A program made the position numbers and the translations under genes. The notes below the pieces were generated by a model that worked only from the letters and a program-made list of their open reading frames with translations, did no database searches and had not been told where the DNA came from. From JAGVJT01 sp964471225 (GTDB taxonomy: Bacteria; Pseudomonadota; Gammaproteobacteria; Legionellales; Legionellaceae), in NCBI GenBank assembly GCA_964471225.1, contig CAYYEZ010000051.1, positions 1 to 64,000 on the forward strand: 64,000 bases of DNA, in the 5' to 3' direction. Positions 43,777-53,912 of this stretch are shown here, in pieces; the stretch's first letter is position 1; each line of letters opens with the position of its first letter.

Positions 43777-45426
43777 CTAATTAAAATGAAACTCAGCAGT
43801 AGTCAGACGAGCGATACTTTCTTCGGCATGATTTTTTTTGCGCTGAAAATCTTCTCGGTAGTGTCCACCTCGCGATTCGCGACGCGTGAGTGCTGCTGAG
43901 ACAATAAGCTCTGCATTTAAAATAATATTACGCAGCTCAATAAAATCACGTGTGATAATATGGCTCCAGTAATACTCTTCAATAATTTGTTTTCTTTTTT
44001 GAATTAACTGCAATAAATCAGATAATCCAGCCTCGGTACGGATGATGCCTGCATAAGAGGTCATTTCTCCTCGAAGACTTTGCCAATGCGCATTGATTTG
44101 GCTTGCTCGGCGATTATTAATTTTCGTGGGTGAATTCCAGGTATGTAGGGTGTGTGTCAGCTCAAGGGATTGTGTTATATCAGAGAGACTTTGATATGCG
44201 GCTTTCGATGCCATCACGACAGCTTCTAAAAGAGAATTGCTTGCTAAGCGATTTGCACCATGTAATCCTGTAAAAGCGACCTCTCCAATAGCATATAGAC
44301 GACGTAAATCCGTCGCACCATCTAAATTTGTGAGTACCCCTCCGCATTGATAGTGGGCTGCTGGCACAACAGGAATCATATCTTGACTCATGTCGATGCC
44401 TAGTGATGCGAGCGTAGTATATATTTGTGGGAAGCGCTTTTTAAGAAACGCTTTGGGTTGATGTGTGATATCTAGATAAACGAAATCAAGATGGCTGTGC
44501 TCAATTTCATTAAAAATAGCTCGTGCAACGATATCCCGAGTTGCGAGTTCCATTTGCTCTGGTGCATAGCGGTGCATGAAGCGTTCTAGCGTTTCGGCAT
44601 GGCGAAGTTGTGCTCCTTCGCCACGGACTGCTTCTGAGATAAGAAAGTTAGTGTGTGTTGGATGGTGAAGTAACGTCGGGTGAAATTGATAAAACTCCAT
44701 ATTGCCAACACGTGCGCCGGCTCGATAGGCCATCGCAACGCCGTCGCCTGTTGCGACCATAGGATTGGTTGTATATCGATACGTTTTTCCCGCCCCACCT
44801 GTCGCAAGAACCGTCGCTTTGGCTAAAAAGGTATGAATGCGTTGTGTGCTGCTCTCTAAGATATAAGCACCAAGGACTTCCCCTTGATGTTGAACATGAT
44901 GAGGGAGCGGCTGAGTAATTAAATTGACCGCGATGTGATCTTCAAAGCAGTTTACTGCAGGATGTTCTTGTAGGCGCTGAAGCAGCGTTTCTATGAGTGC
45001 GCGTCCAGTTTCATCTCCACAATGCAAAATACGACGATGTGCATGTCCGCCTTCCTGAGCGAGTGCAAATTTTCCATGATGTTTATCGAATTCGACGTGT
45101 AGTGCAGATAATGCTTGAATAGCTGCAGGTCCTTCTTGAACAATCATCTCAACAGCAGGTAAATAGCAAAGCCCATCTCCTGCAACCAGGGTATCTTTGA
45201 TGTGAGATTGAATGGAATCTTCTTTGAGATCCGTCACTGCGGCAACGCCCCCCTGGGCGTAGCGACTGTTACCCTCTTTGAGTTCTGTTTTTGAGATCAG
45301 CGCAATTTTGAGCGAGGGTTTGATGCTCAGTAGTTTTAGGACATAAAACAATCCGGCAAGGCCTGAGCCGATGACTAAAACATCGTACTCATAAGTTTGG
45401 CCTTGCTGTGAATAGGTGTTTGTCAT
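43777..45426 (-). CDS. nadB: L-aspartate oxidase
   Basis: 549 residues, FAD enzyme making iminoaspartate for NadA. The FAD motif VLVIGSGLAGLFYVLKL, the NSRYAQGGVAAV loop, ATGGAGKTYRYTTNP, QFHPTLL and the active-site Arg in VPAAHYQCGGV and RLASNSLLEAVV are all present. Its ATG overlaps the purB stop (ATGA). Confidence 0.96.
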   Translation of the reverse strand: MTNTYSQQGQTYEYDVLVIGSGLAGLFYVLKLLSIKPSLKIALISKTELKEGNSRYAQGGVAAVTDLKEDSIQSHIKDTLVAGDGLCYLPAVEMIVQEGPAAIQALSALHVEFDKHHGKFALAQEGGHAHRRILHCGDETGRALIETLLQRLQEHPAVNCFEDHIAVNLITQPLPHHVQHQGEVLGAYILESSTQRIHTFLAKATVLATGGAGKTYRYTTNPMVATGDGVAMAYRAGARVGNMEFYQFHPTLLHHPTHTNFLISEAVRGEGAQLRHAETLERFMHRYAPEQMELATRDIVARAIFNEIEHSHLDFVYLDITHQPKAFLKKRFPQIYTTLASLGIDMSQDMIPVVPAAHYQCGGVLTNLDGATDLRRLYAIGEVAFTGLHGANRLASNSLLEAVVMASKAAYQSLSDITQSLELTHTLHTWNSPTKINNRRASQINAHWQSLRGEMTSYAGIIRTEAGLSDLLQLIQKRKQIIEEYYWSHIITRDFIELRNIILNAELIVSAALTRRESRGGHYREDFQRKKNHAEESIARLTTAEFHFN

Positions 45427-46793
45427 GAGAATGCTTTAACAAGTGCAGTGGCGAGTCCAGTATAGGTTTCTGGCGTTAACTCAAGCAATGTTTTCTTCGC
45501 ATCATCTGGAATAGCCAGTGTTTTGATGAAAGCTTGTAAGCGTGTTTTACTGATATGTTGCCCGCGAGTTAAGTCTCGCATTTGCTCGTAAGCATTAGGA
45601 ATCGCGTAGCGCCGCATCACGGTTTGAATCGCCTCTGTCAAAATATCCCAATTTTCTTCTAGATCTGCCTTAAGCGCGACTTCGTTAATTTGTAGCTTTT
45701 CATTTCCTTTGGCAATGGCTTGATAAGCAATAAGTGAGTATGCGAATGCAACACCTAAATTTCGTAAAACTGTCGAATCCGATAAGTCACGTTGCAGTCT
45801 AGATTGTGTTAGCTTATTTGCAAAATGATCAAACAGAGTATTGGCTAAACCGAGATTACCCTCTGCGTTTTCAAAATCAATCGGATTCACTTTGTGTGGC
45901 ATGGTTGATGAGCCGACTTCTTGGTTAACGGTGCGTTGTTTAAAATAACCAAGCGAAATATAACTCCATACATCTCTTACATAATCAAGGAGGATGTTGT
46001 TGATGCGTACCATCACGTGCGCGACTTCAGCGATACCGTCGTGTGGTTCAATCTGGGTCGTATATGCATTGAACGATAAGCCCAGCTGTGTCGTAAATTG
46101 TGCACAGTGTTGTCGCCAATCAATATTTGGATAAGCGACGATATGGGCATTATAGTTGCCCACAGCACCGTTACATTTTGCAGAGATCAGTACTTCTGCA
46201 AGTTGTTGTAATGGGCGCTTTAAACGTGCTGAAAAATTAATGAGCTCTTTCCCTATCGTGGTAGGTGTTGCCGGCTGTCCGTGTGTTCTACCCAGCATCG
46301 GTGCTGCACCATGTTGTTTACCCAAGAGTGTGATACCACCGGTAATCTCAGCCAGTGTCGGTTGAATCACTTGCGCAAGTGATTCTTTCATCATCAGCGC
46401 ATATGCAAGATTATTGATATCTTCTGAAGTGCAACCGAAATGGATGAAGCTAATCATTTCTTTCAGTGTTTCATGAGTTGAAAACTTATCTTTGAGGTAG
46501 TATTCAATCGCTTTTACATCGTGATTTGTTTGTTTTTCATAAGCTTTAACAATAAGCGCTTCATCTTCGTTAAAGTTTGTTAATATATCTTGTAAGAAAG
46601 CTTTCGTCGCAGGCGTTAAGGGTAAAATTTCGTGAATGTGTTCGTTTGCTGCTAAAGATTCAAACCAGCGAACCTCAACAAATAAGCGATAATAAGTTAA
46701 ACCATACTCACTAAAATAGGGTGTTAATAATCGTGTTTTTGAATGGTAGCGACCATCGACAGGGGAAATGGCGTGCAACGCAGTTGGAATCAT
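45423..46793 (-). CDS. purB: Adenylosuccinate lyase
   Basis: 456 residues from the ATG at 46793 (MIPTALHAISPVDGRYHSKT), the same length as E. coli PurB. A TTG nine bases upstream overlaps the Shine-Dalgarno. Fumarase-superfamily signature GSSTMPHKVNPIDFEN, plus TSEDINNLAYALM and GRTHGQPATPT. It acts in two steps of purine synthesis. The operon links purine and NAD synthesis. Confidence 0.97.
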   Translation of the reverse strand: MIPTALHAISPVDGRYHSKTRLLTPYFSEYGLTYYRLFVEVRWFESLAANEHIHEILPLTPATKAFLQDILTNFNEDEALIVKAYEKQTNHDVKAIEYYLKDKFSTHETLKEMISFIHFGCTSEDINNLAYALMMKESLAQVIQPTLAEITGGITLLGKQHGAAPMLGRTHGQPATPTTIGKELINFSARLKRPLQQLAEVLISAKCNGAVGNYNAHIVAYPNIDWRQHCAQFTTQLGLSFNAYTTQIEPHDGIAEVAHVMVRINNILLDYVRDVWSYISLGYFKQRTVNQEVGSSTMPHKVNPIDFENAEGNLGLANTLFDHFANKLTQSRLQRDLSDSTVLRNLGVAFAYSLIAYQAIAKGNEKLQINEVALKADLEENWDILTEAIQTVMRRYAIPNAYEQMRDLTRGQHISKTRLQAFIKTLAIPDDAKKTLLELTPETYTGLATALVKAFS

Positions 46794-46853
46794 AGCTCTC
46801 AAGTTCTTTGTCTAAACAAATATGATACAAAAATCTCCGCCAGATGAGAAGCT

Positions 46854-47447
46854 TTAAGTCGCTAAAGGGAAGGTTGTTGTAAGAAAAAGAGTGATCACCT
46901 TGAGAAAAACAATAGCAATTAACGGTGAGAAGTCTAATCCTCCAGTCGCAGGCAGGGCTCTTCTGATGCGATAAAGCATAGGTTCTGTGATGGCATAAAC
47001 TAACTCAATAAAAGGATGCTGAGTGCTTGAGCTTACCCAGCTTAAAATCACGCGAGCAAGAATGGCATAAAATAAGAAGCTACATGGGTCGACAATCATA
47101 GAAACAAAAGAGACTAAGAAAATAAATGTAGGTGGAAAAACTGTGGACATAAAAATCGCACCCATCAGTGTGTATTTGACGAGTTGGATAATGAAAATAG
47201 CGGTTAAGCAAGACCAGTCATAACGACTTTTGGTTCGAATAAGCGGTGATAGGCAAAAATGAATCGGGAGTAAGACTGGGTTGGTGAGACGGAAGATCGT
47301 TTGGCTCAACGAAAAGAATGGGCTAATCTTAAAAAAAACTAATGCGAAACGAACCCAGAGCATGAATAGAACAAAGCTAAATGTGATAGAAAACAAAAAA
47401 TAGCCAACAGCGGCAGTCCCTGACATGAGCATCTCTCCGAACGACAT
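46854..47447 (-). CDS. yggT: YggT-family membrane protein
   Basis: 197 residues with two YGGT units, each a pair of TM helices with a conserved loop: FFSLSQTIFRLTNPVLLPIHFCLSP and RVILSWVSSSTQHPFIELVYAITEPMLYRIRRALP. The function is not settled; the family is linked to osmotic and envelope homeostasis and often neighbours yggS. Here yggS lies 1.6 kb away, separated by the transferase gene. Confidence 0.92.
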   Translation of the reverse strand: MSFGEMLMSGTAAVGYFLFSITFSFVLFMLWVRFALVFFKISPFFSLSQTIFRLTNPVLLPIHFCLSPLIRTKSRYDWSCLTAIFIIQLVKYTLMGAIFMSTVFPPTFIFLVSFVSMIVDPCSFLFYAILARVILSWVSSSTQHPFIELVYAITEPMLYRIRRALPATGGLDFSPLIAIVFLKVITLFLTTTFPLAT

Positions 47448-47629
47448 AAGCTACTGATTCTAACGCTTCAATGTGGATTCATCAAATGATAATCTTAAAT
47501 TCGCCAGTTGAATCGCTGCGATCAGCGCTAATGTGTTGAAAACTCGAGGGATTCAATTGGCAAATTTAGGATTATCTCGCATTTTGAGAGATCACGGGTA
47601 TAATGCGACTATTTACGCCTTGTTGATAC

Positions 47630-49084
47630 ATGATGACTGCATCAAAGTTTCGAATCGATCAATGGATATTGGGCATCATTGTATGCGCATTTTTATTTCG
47701 TTTTTTTTCATTGGGCTCGATTAATCTCCTCGTAGAAGAAGCGTACTACTGGAATTACTCCGCACATCTTGATTGGAGTTATCTCGATCATCCCCCCATG
47801 GTGGCGTTATTGATTAAGCTCTCGACGTTTTTTGGGGGTACTGAAGAATGGGCTGTACGTGCGCCATCGTTGATTTGCTGGGTGCTGGCTGCATGCTACA
47901 GTTACCGATTGACTACGATGTTCGGTGAGCAGGGTATCGTTGCTGTTTTTTTTCTATCAATATTGCCATTTTTTTTCCTACAATCTTGGGTGATGACGCC
48001 GGATCAACCTTTGCTAGTTGCTTGGTCTGCGCTTTTATATTATCTATATCGGGCATGCGTATTAGATGAGTCCCGAGCATGGTGGTTTTCTGGTATAGCT
48101 CTTGGTGTTGGATTACTGTCGAAGTATACGATCGTGCTCCTTATTCCTGCGACATTTTTATTTTTATTATTTTCTTCAAAACGCTATTGGTTGTGGCGTC
48201 TAGAGCCTTATTGCGCTTTGTTACTTGCTGGTGTGATTTTTTCGCCTGTTCTTTATTGGAATGCGATGCATGATTGGGTGTCGTTTGCGTTTCAAAGTAG
48301 TCGACGACTGCAGGAAACATCAACATGTTCGACACACATTCTTTTAGGATTGCTTGTTTTATTTTTAACACCCATAGGGCTGAAACACTTGCTACATTTC
48401 TGTCGAGTTTCTCGGGACTCAGAAGGTGAGTCGTTGTTTTTCTTAAAATGTATGTTTTTTTTACCTCTCTTTGTTTTCACCTGCTTTAGCATGTCTCATG
48501 CGGTAAAATTTAACTGGATAGGTCCGAGTGTGCTCGCATTAATTCCGTGGTTTGCACGTCAATTTAATTCATATCGAAAAGCATGGTTATGGAGTGGTTT
48601 TGTTTTGCTATTTGGATACAGCGCTATTTTCGTTATGATTATCACAGGTCAACCCACGCCAATTTATCAAGCTTTGTTTAATCGATATATCAACTGGGAA
48701 CAATGGTCAGAGACGCTATTTCGTAAATTGGTCAAAATTGAGCGGGATACACAGACTAAACCGTATGTCGTGGCGCTAGATAAATATAATATCGCAAGTG
48801 AGTTTGCATTTTATCAGCAAAAACTGCATCCCTCACATACTTATACACTTTGGGGGAGTGATGTGTTTGGTGGCGAGAGTTTGATGTATCGTTACTGGCG
48901 AGCGAATCATTCGCCAAATGGTCAGACATTGGTTTTAGTGACGGATAATTCGTTACACTTCAATAATCCGGCTATCGCACTTCATGCAATAAAAATATCA
49001 CCCATCGAATCATGGATGGCTGTGAGTCAAGGCGTGGGAGAAGAGGTTCGACCTTATTTTTATCGTACAATCGTGTATGATTAG
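47630..49084 (+). CDS. GT39/ArnT-like membrane glycosyltransferase
   Basis: 484 residues with about ten TM helices. The catalytic loop near the N-terminus has the acidic pattern LLVEEAYYWNYSAHLDWSYLDHPP, followed by RAPSLICWVL, the motif order of PMT/ArnT-type transferases that use polyprenyl-phosphate sugars. MTPDQPLL and LLSKYT are further family blocks. Donor and acceptor are unknown; lipid A, glycan or protein are possible. A consensus TATAAT lies at 47599-47604. ATG-ATG start without a clear Shine-Dalgarno. Confidence 0.85.
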   Translation: MMTASKFRIDQWILGIIVCAFLFRFFSLGSINLLVEEAYYWNYSAHLDWSYLDHPPMVALLIKLSTFFGGTEEWAVRAPSLICWVLAACYSYRLTTMFGEQGIVAVFFLSILPFFFLQSWVMTPDQPLLVAWSALLYYLYRACVLDESRAWWFSGIALGVGLLSKYTIVLLIPATFLFLLFSSKRYWLWRLEPYCALLLAGVIFSPVLYWNAMHDWVSFAFQSSRRLQETSTCSTHILLGLLVLFLTPIGLKHLLHFCRVSRDSEGESLFFLKCMFFLPLFVFTCFSMSHAVKFNWIGPSVLALIPWFARQFNSYRKAWLWSGFVLLFGYSAIFVMIITGQPTPIYQALFNRYINWEQWSETLFRKLVKIERDTQTKPYVVALDKYNIASEFAFYQQKLHPSHTYTLWGSDVFGGESLMYRYWRANHSPNGQTLVLVTDNSLHFNNPAIALHAIKISPIESWMAVSQGVGEEVRPYFYRTIVYD

Positions 49085-49089
49085 CATGC

Positions 49090-49737
49090 CTATTGGCGTA
49101 CACCAAACAATTTCGTGCCGATTCTGACACATGTGCTTCCGGCTTTTATAGCTTCTTCAAAGTCATCGCTCATTCCCATTGAGAGTGTTTTAAGATGAAG
49201 ATGGTGCTTGTGATTGAGTTCTTTTAAGAGTAATGCTGTTTTTAGAAACGGATTGTCTTGATGATTGTGATGAGGCTTAGGGATAATCATTAGCCCACAA
49301 AGATGAAGCCGTGGTAATCCTAAAATTGTCGTGACTAAAGAGTCAATTTCTTCAGGTAAAACTCCAGATTTTGTAGGTTCTCTATCAATATTGATTTGAA
49401 TACAAACATTGAGAGCGGGTAGATTAGCCGCGCGATTTTCATTGAGTTGTTGTGCAATGCGCGAACTACATACACTATGTACCCACGAAAAGTGAGCAGC
49501 GATACGTTTGGCTTTATTACTTTGGATAGGACCTATAAAATGCCAGGTGATCGATAGGTCCTGTAGTGCTTCTATTTTGGGTAGTGCCTCTTGCACATAA
49601 TTTTCACCAAAATCGCACAGTCCTGCTTTGGCTGCTTCGCGTATTTCAGCAACTGTGCGTGTTTTCGAGACGCCGATCAGCATTATATGTTCATCTAATG
49701 CTTCTCTAAGCGTTTTTAGATTATGAGCAATATCCAT
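49090..49737 (-). CDS. yggS: PLP homeostasis protein (YggS family)
   Basis: 215 residues, the fold-type III TIM barrel of PLPBP. Lys in LIGVSKTRTVAEIREA binds PLP; FGENYVQEALPKI, WHFIGPIQSNKAK, INIDREPTKSGV, GLMIIPKP and SMGMSDDFEEAIKAGSTCVRIG are canonical. It buffers free PLP rather than catalysing a reaction. It follows rph with overlapping stop/start on the minus strand. Confidence 0.96.
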   Translation of the reverse strand: MDIAHNLKTLREALDEHIMLIGVSKTRTVAEIREAAKAGLCDFGENYVQEALPKIEALQDLSITWHFIGPIQSNKAKRIAAHFSWVHSVCSSRIAQQLNENRAANLPALNVCIQINIDREPTKSGVLPEEIDSLVTTILGLPRLHLCGLMIIPKPHHNHQDNPFLKTALLLKELNHKHHLHLKTLSMGMSDDFEEAIKAGSTCVRIGTKLFGVRQ

Positions 49738-50444
49738 TATGCATTTTTTTGAAGCAGAAGAAGTTGTGTAATTCCGTGTTCAGCCAAATCTAACATCGTG
49801 TTAAGCTCTTGTCGATTAAAGCTACCGTCCTCTGCTGTACCTTGTACTTCAATGAGTTTTTGCTCTTCATTCATGACAACATTCATGTCTGTTTCTGCTA
49901 AAACGTCTTCTGCATAATCCAAATCTAACACCGGTTGCCCTCGATAAATACCGACAGATACAGCGGCAATATGACGGAAAGCAGGGAGCTTTTTAATTTT
50001 TTCACGTGTATGCATCCAATTCAGTGCATCACGCAACGCCACACAAGCACCTGTAATTGATGCTGTACGTGTACCTCCATCGGCTTGAATGACATCGCAA
50101 TCTAGCGTGATAGTCACGTCTCCAAGTGCTTTTAGATCAACACATTGTCTGAGGGCTCGACCAATTAGACGCTGAATTTCTAAAGTTCGACCGCCTTGTT
50201 TGCCACGTGCTGCTTCGCGATCGTTGCGGCTGTGTGTCGATCGTGGAAGCATACCGTATTCGGCCGTGATCCAACCTTGATTTTTTCCTTTTAGAAAACG
50301 AGGTGCGCCATCAATGACAGACGCTGTGCAAAGAACCTGTGTTTGACCGAATTCAACCAAAACCGATCCTTCTGCGTGTTTAGTGTAGTGACGAGATAAT
50401 TTAATTTCTCGCAATTGATTGGGTTCACGATGGCTAGGCCGCAT
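49737..50444 (-). CDS. rph: Ribonuclease PH
   Basis: 235 residues, phosphorolytic 3'-5' exonuclease that trims tRNA 3' ends. It starts MRPSHREPNQLREIKLSRHY, with GSVLVEFGQTQVLCTASV, the LPRSTHSRNDREAARGKQGGRTLEIQ block, DCDVIQADGGTRTASITGA and VQGTAEDGSFNR. Complete, without the C-terminal frameshift known in some E. coli strains. Divergent from gmk. Confidence 0.97.
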   Translation of the reverse strand: MRPSHREPNQLREIKLSRHYTKHAEGSVLVEFGQTQVLCTASVIDGAPRFLKGKNQGWITAEYGMLPRSTHSRNDREAARGKQGGRTLEIQRLIGRALRQCVDLKALGDVTITLDCDVIQADGGTRTASITGACVALRDALNWMHTREKIKKLPAFRHIAAVSVGIYRGQPVLDLDYAEDVLAETDMNVVMNEEQKLIEVQGTAEDGSFNRQELNTMLDLAEHGITQLLLLQKNA

Positions 50445-50481
50445 GATAAGATCCTCGAATAAAATAATTGGGCGAGTATAT

Positions 50482-51111
50482 ATGAATGAGAAACCGTTGG
50501 GTAATATTTTTATTGTTGCAGCACCTTCTGGTGGAGGAAAAACGAGTCTTGTCGACCGTCTGACTTCGAGTATGGAAAATATTACTGTTTCTGTCTCGCA
50601 TACGACACGTGCTAAACGTCCAGGTGAAATTGAGGGGGAGCACTATTTTTTTGTTGATGACGGTATGTTTAAGCAGATGGTCGAAGAAGACGCATTTATT
50701 GAGCATGCGACAGTTTTTGGCTACCAATACGGGACCTCGCATGCGCAAATAGAGGAGCGCCTCAGGCAAGGTGTGGATGTGGTCTTGGATATCGATTGGC
50801 AGGGTGCGCTACAAATCAAGCGTCGTTTTCCAAATGCGATTAGTATATTTATCTTACCGCCTTCTTTCGAGGCGCTACGTCAACGTCTCGAGGCAAGGCG
50901 GCAGGATAACCCCGATGTCATTGAACGTCGTATGCAGCGTGCTCAAGACGAAATGTCGCATTATACGATGTTTGATTTTTTAGTGGTGAACGATACTTTC
51001 GAGTGTGCATTGGCGGATTTGCGCGCAATCGTGCTTTCTTATCGTTTGAAATTAGCGTATCAAAAGCATAAAGAACGAAAACTACTTTCTTTATTGTTAA
51101 ACGCGCAGTAA
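50482..51111 (+). CDS. gmk: Guanylate kinase
   Basis: 209 residues from ATG 50482 (MNEKPLGNIFIVAAPSGGGKTSLV). Longer frames would run into the divergent rph start region. P-loop APSGGGKTS, GMP-binding SVSHTTRAKRPGE and GEHYFF, and the lid RMQRAQDEM are present. It makes GDP from GMP. First of gmk-rpoZ-spoT-ridA, the order also seen in enterics. Confidence 0.97.
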   Translation: MNEKPLGNIFIVAAPSGGGKTSLVDRLTSSMENITVSVSHTTRAKRPGEIEGEHYFFVDDGMFKQMVEEDAFIEHATVFGYQYGTSHAQIEERLRQGVDVVLDIDWQGALQIKRRFPNAISIFILPPSFEALRQRLEARRQDNPDVIERRMQRAQDEMSHYTMFDFLVVNDTFECALADLRAIVLSYRLKLAYQKHKERKLLSLLLNAQ

Positions 51112-51149
51112 AATAATCGTTTGGATTGATGTCGTTGAGGTGATTGTTT

Positions 51150-51353
51150 ATGGCTCGTGTTACGGTCGAAGATTGTTTGCAGCATGTTGCAAACAGATTT
51201 GAGTTGGTCATGGTTGCGTCAAAGCGCGCCCGTGAAATCACAATTAGAGGCGCACAACCGATGGTAGAGTGGGAAAATGACAAACCTACTGTCGTGGCAT
51301 TACGCGAGATCGCTGAAGGCTTGATCAGCCCAGATATCTTAATCGAAGATTAG
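51150..51353 (+). CDS. rpoZ: RNA polymerase omega subunit
   Basis: 67 residues starting MARVTVEDCLQHVANRFELVMVASKRAREI, with GAGGTGA upstream of the ATG. It stabilises beta' folding and contributes to ppGpp binding. Shorter than the 91 residues of E. coli but with the whole conserved part. It lies between gmk and spoT. Confidence 0.97.
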   Translation: MARVTVEDCLQHVANRFELVMVASKRAREITIRGAQPMVEWENDKPTVVALREIAEGLISPDILIED

Positions 51354-51396
51354 GGGTTGTTGACAGAAGAGTTAGCGCACTGTTACGGGAGAGTTC

Positions 51397-53529
51397 GTGA
51401 GCTACTTTGAACCGCTGCGAGATGAATTACAGCGCTATTTAGACCCGCTGCAAGTCGAAAAATGCTATCAAGCTTATATTGTTGCTGAACGTGGGCACCA
51501 GGGTCAAATGCGTCGCTCTGGAGAGCCCTATATTACCCATCCTGTTGAGGCTGCGCTTATTTTGTCAAAGATGCGTCTGGACTACCAGACCATCATGGCC
51601 ACCTTGCTTCACGATGTTTTTGAAGACACAACGATCACACATCATGACTTGATTCAACAGTTTGGTGAAGATGTCACCACACTCGTGGAAGGTGTGACAA
51701 AGCTCACAAAAATCAAATTCGAATCTCATGCCGAAGCGCAAGCTGAAAATTTCAGAAAAATGATGCTTGCCATGGTCAAAGATATCCGTGTGATTATGGT
51801 TAAGCTTGCCGATAGATTGCACAATATGCAGACCTTGGGTGCGATGCCAGCAGTGAAACGTCGGCGAATTGCCATAGAAACATTAGAAATCTATGCCCCG
51901 ATTGCGAACCGCTTGGGGATGCATTCGATATATACGGGTCTTGAGGATTTAGGGTTCAAAGCACTTTATCCGATGCGTTACCGAGCGATTAAGTCTGCAA
52001 TTGATAAAGCTCGCGGAAATCGACGTGAGTTGACGCAAAAAATTGAAGTCGATTTGCAAAAAGCGATGGATACATTGAATATTCCTTATTTGCATGTGTA
52101 TGGTCGACAAAAACATCTTTACAGCATCTATCGTAAAATGCGCCAGAAAAAAGCGCCATTTTCTGAAATTATTGATGTCTTTGGTTTTCGGGTGATCACC
52201 TCAGATCTTGATACTTGTTATCGCGTCTTAGGTGCTTTACATCGAACATACAAACCGGTCCCACAACGCTTTAAAGATTATATTGGCATCCCCAAAATTA
52301 ATGGTTACCAGTCATTGCATACGACTTTGTTCGGACCTTATGGCATACCACTTGAAGTTCAAATTCGTACACAAGACATGGACCGAGTCGCTGAAAATGG
52401 AGTGGCTGCACATTGGTTATATAAGTCTTCTGAGTCTGGTTTAGAGGTGAATAAAGCGCAATTACGTGCGAGAGAGTGGGTGCAGCGCTTACTCGAATTA
52501 CAACGTAGCACTCGAGACTCACTTGAATTCATTGAAAATGTGAAAATTGATTTGTTTCCGGATGAGGTATATGTATTTACCCCTAAGGGGCACATTATGG
52601 AGCTTCCTAAGGGGGCCACGCCGATTGATTTTGCCTATGCGGTCCATTCTGATGTTGGAAATGGTTGTGTTGCGGCAAAAGTGAATCGACGCTTGGTGCC
52701 ACTGAGCATTCCTTTGGCGAATGGTCAGACTGTTGAGATTATCACTGCACCCAGTGCTCATCCTAATCCTAATTGGTTAAATTTTGTGGTGACTGGTAAA
52801 GCGCGAGGAAATATTCGGAATTTCTTAAAAAGTCAGCAGCTTTCCGAATCGATTGAAATGGGACAGCGTCTTTTAGAGCAATCTTTTGCTGAGTTAGCGA
52901 GTGAATATCATCAAATTCCTGCTGAATCTTTGCAGGCACTTTTGCAGGATTTAAATTATAAAACTATGGATGAATTACTTTATGCTATTGGCATAGGGAA
53001 TCAAATGCCAATGGTCATTGCAAAAAGATTGATCTCAGTTCAAGAAGATGGCGTATTAGAAAAAACAATATCAAGTACGCCACTTGCGATTAAGGGCACC
53101 GAAGGCATGGTTGTGCACTTTGCCGAGTGTTGTCAGCCTATCCCTGGTGATAGTATTGTCGGAAGATTTCAACAAGGGCGTGGTATTTTGGTGCATACGA
53201 GCGAATGTGAGGTGATTAAACATCGCAATAATAGTCCTGAGCAATTTGTTTCTATGCGTTGGGATGAAGAGGTGCAAGGCGATTTTTGGGTCGATATTAC
53301 TGTGGAAGTTGAAAATCAACGCGGCGTGCTGGCTGCGATGGCGACAGCGATTTCTGAGGCTGAGTCTAATATTGGTAATATTAATGTAGATCCACGAGAT
53401 GGTCGACATAATGCCGTAACATTTTCTATTAGTGTGCTAAATCGCCAGCATCTTGCGCGCGTAATGCGGCGTCTGCGCGCAAATAAGATGGTATTAAGGT
53501 TATATCGGAAAAAGGGTGAACAGAAATGA
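51397..53529 (+). CDS. spoT: Bifunctional (p)ppGpp synthetase/hydrolase SpoT
   Basis: 710 residues, GTG start behind GGGAGAG. The HD hydrolase is intact (PYITHPVEAALIL, ATLLHDVFEDT). The synthetase has FGFRVITSDLDTCYRVLGALH and KINGYQSLHTTLFGP. TGS (VYVFTPKGHIMELPKGATPIDFAYAVH), zinc-finger-like and ACT domains (VDITVEVENQRGVLAAM) follow. With both activities it sets ppGpp levels in starvation. In Legionella this enzyme steers the transmissive-phase switch. The stop overlaps the ridA start. Confidence 0.97.
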   Translation: MSYFEPLRDELQRYLDPLQVEKCYQAYIVAERGHQGQMRRSGEPYITHPVEAALILSKMRLDYQTIMATLLHDVFEDTTITHHDLIQQFGEDVTTLVEGVTKLTKIKFESHAEAQAENFRKMMLAMVKDIRVIMVKLADRLHNMQTLGAMPAVKRRRIAIETLEIYAPIANRLGMHSIYTGLEDLGFKALYPMRYRAIKSAIDKARGNRRELTQKIEVDLQKAMDTLNIPYLHVYGRQKHLYSIYRKMRQKKAPFSEIIDVFGFRVITSDLDTCYRVLGALHRTYKPVPQRFKDYIGIPKINGYQSLHTTLFGPYGIPLEVQIRTQDMDRVAENGVAAHWLYKSSESGLEVNKAQLRAREWVQRLLELQRSTRDSLEFIENVKIDLFPDEVYVFTPKGHIMELPKGATPIDFAYAVHSDVGNGCVAAKVNRRLVPLSIPLANGQTVEIITAPSAHPNPNWLNFVVTGKARGNIRNFLKSQQLSESIEMGQRLLEQSFAELASEYHQIPAESLQALLQDLNYKTMDELLYAIGIGNQMPMVIAKRLISVQEDGVLEKTISSTPLAIKGTEGMVVHFAECCQPIPGDSIVGRFQQGRGILVHTSECEVIKHRNNSPEQFVSMRWDEEVQGDFWVDITVEVENQRGVLAAMATAISEAESNIGNINVDPRDGRHNAVTFSISVLNRQHLARVMRRLRANKMVLRLYRKKGEQK

Positions 53530-53912
53530 AGGTGATACATACAAATCAGGCTCCAGGAGCGATTGGTACATATAGCCAGGCGATTGAGGTTGGAAATACT
53601 GTTTATCTTTCAGGACAAATCCCACTAAATCCGGATACAATGATGATTTGTAGTGCAGATATTGTAGAGCAAATTCATCAGGTTTTTAAAAATATTACGG
53701 CAGTGGTGCATGCAGCCTCTGCTGAGCTAAGTCAAATTGTAAAGCTGACTGTATATTTGACAGATTTAACTCATTTTCCCCAAGTGAATGAGGTAATGGC
53801 TCAATATTTTGCTGAGCCCTATCCTGCTCGTGTTGCTTTAGGTGTGAGTGCTTTACCTAAAGGCTCTTTGGTTGAAATCGATGCTATTTTAGTCAAAGAG
53901 TCAAGTGTATGA
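53526..53912 (+). CDS. ridA: Reactive intermediate deaminase RidA
   Basis: 128 residues. It hydrolyses reactive enamines and imines from PLP enzymes. Family landmarks: APGAIGTYSQAIEVGNTVYLSGQIPL, VVHAASAELSQIVKLTVYLTD, and the active-site Arg in PYPARVALGVSALPKGSLVEIDAI. Overlaps spoT by four bases (ATGA) and the next gene by four bases. Confidence 0.96.
   Translation: MKVIHTNQAPGAIGTYSQAIEVGNTVYLSGQIPLNPDTMMICSADIVEQIHQVFKNITAVVHAASAELSQIVKLTVYLTDLTHFPQVNEVMAQYFAEPYPARVALGVSALPKGSLVEIDAILVKESSV

Noticed and set aside
47533..47724. Short plus-strand frame ahead of the GT39-like gene
   Set aside because: It overlaps the transferase start in another frame and has no family features.
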